Made by a program: the position numbers and the translations under genes | Source: Rhodocyclaceae bacterium | GTDB lineage: Bacteria > Pseudomonadota > Gammaproteobacteria > Burkholderiales > Rhodocyclaceae | Direction: 5' to 3' | Assembly: GCA_025361105.1 (NCBI GenBank) | Contig: JANYAW010000178.1 | Coordinates: forward strand, 1 to 7,089 | DNA: 7,089 bases | In this document: one piece after another, positions 5,850-7,089 of the stretch | Numbering within the stretch: position 1 is the first letter of the stretch | Layout: the number at the start of each line of letters is the position of its first letter | Notes under the pieces: model-generated | Databases searched by the model: none | What the model was told of the DNA's origin: nothing | The model's input: only the letters and a program-made list of their open reading frames with translations

Positions 5850-6620
5850 ATGCAGTTTCCAAAAAATAGTAAAGGCTTGATGAATCCGGAATTACGTCGG
5901 CGAGGAATTTTCTTGCTGCCAAATGCGCTCACCACTGCTGCACTATTTGCTGGGTTTTATGCCATTGTGCAAGCGATGAACGGGCTTTATGAGATTTCGG
6001 CGGTGGCAATTTTTGCGGCGATGGTGCTCGACGGACTCGATGGCCGAGTAGCGCGACTGACCAGAACACAAAGCGCATTCGGTGCCGAATACGATTCCTT
6101 GTCCGACATGGTGTCGTTTGGTGCCGCGCCTGCATTGGTGATTTACGAATACGTATTGAAAGGCTTGGGTAATTTTGGTTGGGCCGCCGCGTTTATTTAT
6201 TGCGCTTGTGCGGCATTGAGGCTGGCGCGGTTTAACACCAACATCGGGATTGTCGACAAGCGATATTTTCAGGGCATGCCCAGCCCAGCGGCGGCAGCCT
6301 TGGTGGCGGGTCTGGTGTGGCTAATTCATGACTTGAAAATCCAAGTTGAGGACATCCGCATCCCCGCAGCGGTACTGACGATATTCGCTGGCGTGACGAT
6401 GGTGAGCAACATTCGTTTTTATTCGGGAAAAGAATTCAATCCGCGTCGTAGTGTGCCGTTCTTTGCCGTCGCCGCCATTGCGCTTGGCTTTGCGCTGATT
6501 TCGTTTTATCCACCCGGTGTGTTGTTTGCGTTGTTTTTGATCTACGCGATGTCGGGCTACGTGCTCACTTACATCCAATGGCGCGCTCAACGAAAAACGC
6601 GCACCACGCCGGTTGCATGA
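5850..6620 (+). CDS. pssA: CDP-diacylglycerol-serine O-phosphatidyltransferase (phosphatidylserine synthase)
   Basis: Membrane enzyme that joins CDP-diacylglycerol and L-serine to phosphatidylserine, the precursor of phosphatidylethanolamine. The 256-residue protein carries the full CDP-alcohol phosphatidyltransferase signature D-x2-DG-x2-AR-x8-G-x3-D-x3-D: Asp61, Asp64-Gly65, Ala68-Arg69, Gly78, Asp82 and Asp86. Around it are about six or more hydrophobic segments, and the N-terminus has the RRRGIFLLPNALT stretch typical of class II PssA. The tail is basic (RAQRKTRTTPVA). The start ATG 5850 has AAAGG at 5836-5840; Met11 is a possible shorter start. In many betaproteobacteria, from memory, psd (phosphatidylserine decarboxylase) lies between ilvC and pssA; here it is absent, replaced by a terminator and a repeat. 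The stop lies in a 16-bp tandem duplication. Confidence 0.95.
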   Translation: MQFPKNSKGLMNPELRRRGIFLLPNALTTAALFAGFYAIVQAMNGLYEISAVAIFAAMVLDGLDGRVARLTRTQSAFGAEYDSLSDMVSFGAAPALVIYEYVLKGLGNFGWAAAFIYCACAALRLARFNTNIGIVDKRYFQGMPSPAAAALVAGLVWLIHDLKIQVEDIRIPAAVLTIFAGVTMVSNIRFYSGKEFNPRRSVPFFAVAAIALGFALISFYPPGVLFALFLIYAMSGYVLTYIQWRAQRKTRTTPVA

Positions 6621-6642
6621 GCCTATGGTTGCATGAACCTAT
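6611..6642 (+). repeat. 16-bp tandem duplication across the pssA stop codon
   Basis: GGTTGCATGAGCCTAT (6611-6626) is followed directly by GGTTGCATGAACCTAT (6627-6642), 15 of 16 identical. A further partial unit, TTGCACGAGC (6642-6651), matches TTGCATGAGC at 6613-6622 in 9 of 10 positions. The first unit holds the pssA TGA (6618-6620); the partial unit supplies the TTGCAC box of the next promoter. Confidence 0.8.
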
Positions 6643-6670
6643 TGCACGAGCGAGGCAAACTCGATATAGT
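6642..6670 (+). promoter_or_regulatory. Candidate sigma70-type promoter upstream of the mini-ORF and leuA
   Basis: TTGCAC (6642-6647) and TATAGT (6665-6670, 5 of 6 to the -10 consensus) are separated by exactly 17 bp. The start of transcription would be about 6676-6678, at the ATG of the mini-ORF (6677). This would give either a leaderless small mRNA start or a leuA leader RNA of about 234 nt. It is the best-looking promoter in the window. Confidence 0.55.
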
Positions 6671-6676
6671 CAGTTC

Positions 6677-6799
6677 ATGCTTGAATATTTCTTCATCGCT
6701 GTTTTGATGTCTGCTGTCACTGGCGCGCTACTCGCGCGTCGGTCGCAACGTGCCCTGCTGCTTGCTCAGCTGCGGCCGCTGCTGCGCCCCAAGCGCTAA
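6677..6799 (+). CDS. Leucine-rich mini-ORF (small membrane protein or leuA leader peptide)
   Basis: I do not recognise this 40-codon ORF. It has a hydrophobic stretch (about residues 4-20, LEYFFIAVLMSAVTGALLA when read from Leu2), then an Arg-rich part ending PLLRPKR. Ten of its 40 residues are Leu, six of them in ten codons (27-36: LLLAQLRPLL). It lies between pssA and leuA on the same strand. No Shine-Dalgarno sequence precedes ATG 6677, which coincides with the predicted transcription start. An alternative in-frame start is ATG 6617, overlapping the pssA stop as ATGA and giving 60 residues by coupled translation; another at 6578 is less likely. It could be a single-pass small membrane protein, a Leu-sensing leader peptide, or not translated. 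Confidence 0.45.
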   Translation: MLEYFFIAVLMSAVTGALLARRSQRALLLAQLRPLLRPKR

Positions 6800-6833
6800 A
6801 AATCCTACCCCACAATTTGTGTTTCACCCACCG

Positions 6834-6895
6834 GCTCCGACGACGGGGCTTCACTTCGTTTGTTCTTTTTTCTTTCTGCTTCTTTCACTCTTCCC
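6834..6895 (+). promoter_or_regulatory. GC hairpin plus T-rich tract in the leuA leader, possible attenuator
   Basis: GCTCCG (6834-6839) pairs with CGGGGC (6844-6849) around the loop ACGA, six base pairs with one G-U. A strongly pyrimidine/T-rich tract, including a run of six T, follows up to about 6895. The T-run does not directly follow the stem, so this is a weak intrinsic terminator by the usual rules. Its place between the Leu-rich mini-ORF and leuA is why it is noted. Confidence 0.3.
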
Positions 6896-6910
6896 CAAAA
6901 GGATTCAATC

Positions 6911-7089
6911 ATGGCAAAGCAAAAACTAATCATTTTCGACACCACCATGCGCGACGGCGAACAAAGCCCAGGCGCAGCGATGAGCCGTGATGACAAGCTG
7001 AGGATTGCGCGCCAACTGGAACGGATGCGTGTCGACGTGATTGAGGCTGGATTTCCCGCCGCATCACCGGGTGATTTTGAATCGGTGAA
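6911..7089 (+). CDS. leuA: 2-isopropylmalate synthase, N-terminal part (partial)
   Basis: First committed enzyme of leucine synthesis: condenses acetyl-CoA with 2-ketoisovalerate. Only the first 59 codons lie in the window; the gene runs off the right edge. The start of the TIM-barrel catalytic domain is clear: IIFDTTMRDGEQSPGAAM with the substrate/metal residues Arg14 and Asp15, then DDKLRIARQLERMRVDVIEAGFPAASPGDFESV. The motif is usually DTTLRDGEQSPG, so Met13 is a conservative change. The start ATG 6911 has AAAAGGA (6897-6903) with a 7-nt spacer. Its substrate comes from the ilvB-ilvN-ilvC pathway upstream, but a terminator, pssA and the mini-ORF stand between them. The C-terminal leucine-feedback domain cannot be seen here. 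Confidence 0.96.
   Translation, partial: MAKQKLIIFDTTMRDGEQSPGAAMSRDDKLRIARQLERMRVDVIEAGFPAASPGDFESV

Noticed and set aside
6578..6799. 73-codon version of the mini-ORF that starts inside pssA
   Set aside because: Its first part overlaps the pssA tail and looks like out-of-frame sequence with no ribosome binding site; the starts at 6677 or 6617 are more plausible.

Overview
The window looks like a chromosomal core segment of a betaproteobacterium. The IlvB, IlvN, IlvC, PssA and LeuA proteins resemble that class, and the ilvB-ilvN-ilvC ... pssA ... leuA order and the neighbouring sigma factor-DUF3619-DUF3106-RDD gene set are, from memory, typical of betaproteobacteria. No insertion sequence, phage gene, CRISPR array, tRNA or rRNA was seen. 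The genus cannot be fixed from this sequence alone.

Left part (1-2232): the 3' end of lptG (LPS export permease, + strand) meets a minus-strand cluster tail to tail. Read 5'->3' on the minus strand, the cluster is an ECF-type sigma factor (2232-1648), a DUF3619 single-pass membrane protein that is a plausible anti-sigma factor (1651-1268), a secreted DUF3106 protein (1301-660) and an RDD-family membrane protein (651-193). The genes overlap or nearly touch (ATGA, 34-bp overlap, 8-bp gap), so they probably form one translationally coupled operon. Its last codons run 53 bp into lptG. The sigma gene has no ATG, and its best ribosome binding site sits before a CTG or ATT codon.

Middle part (2233-5734): a 200-bp divergent spacer with a candidate promoter, then the branched-chain amino acid operon ilvB-ilvN-ilvC (acetohydroxyacid synthase large and small subunits, ketol-acid reductoisomerase). 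A strong intrinsic terminator closes it at 5706-5734.

Right part (5735-7089): a spacer carrying the second copy of a 29-bp dispersed repeat, whose first copy lies in the DUF3106 coding region. Then come pssA (phosphatidylserine synthase) with its own -10-like box, a 16-bp tandem duplication across the pssA stop codon, and a good sigma70-type promoter. Next is a very short leucine-rich ORF, then about 110 bp with a GC hairpin and T-rich tract, and finally the start of leuA (2-isopropylmalate synthase, cut by the window end).

Together the ilv genes make the valine/isoleucine precursors, and 2-ketoisovalerate from this pathway feeds LeuA for leucine. PssA and LptG are envelope functions. The most interesting unexplained items are the leucine-rich mini-ORF upstream of leuA (possible leader peptide or small membrane protein), the dispersed 29-bp hairpin repeat, and the poorly characterised sigma/DUF3619/DUF3106/RDD module.
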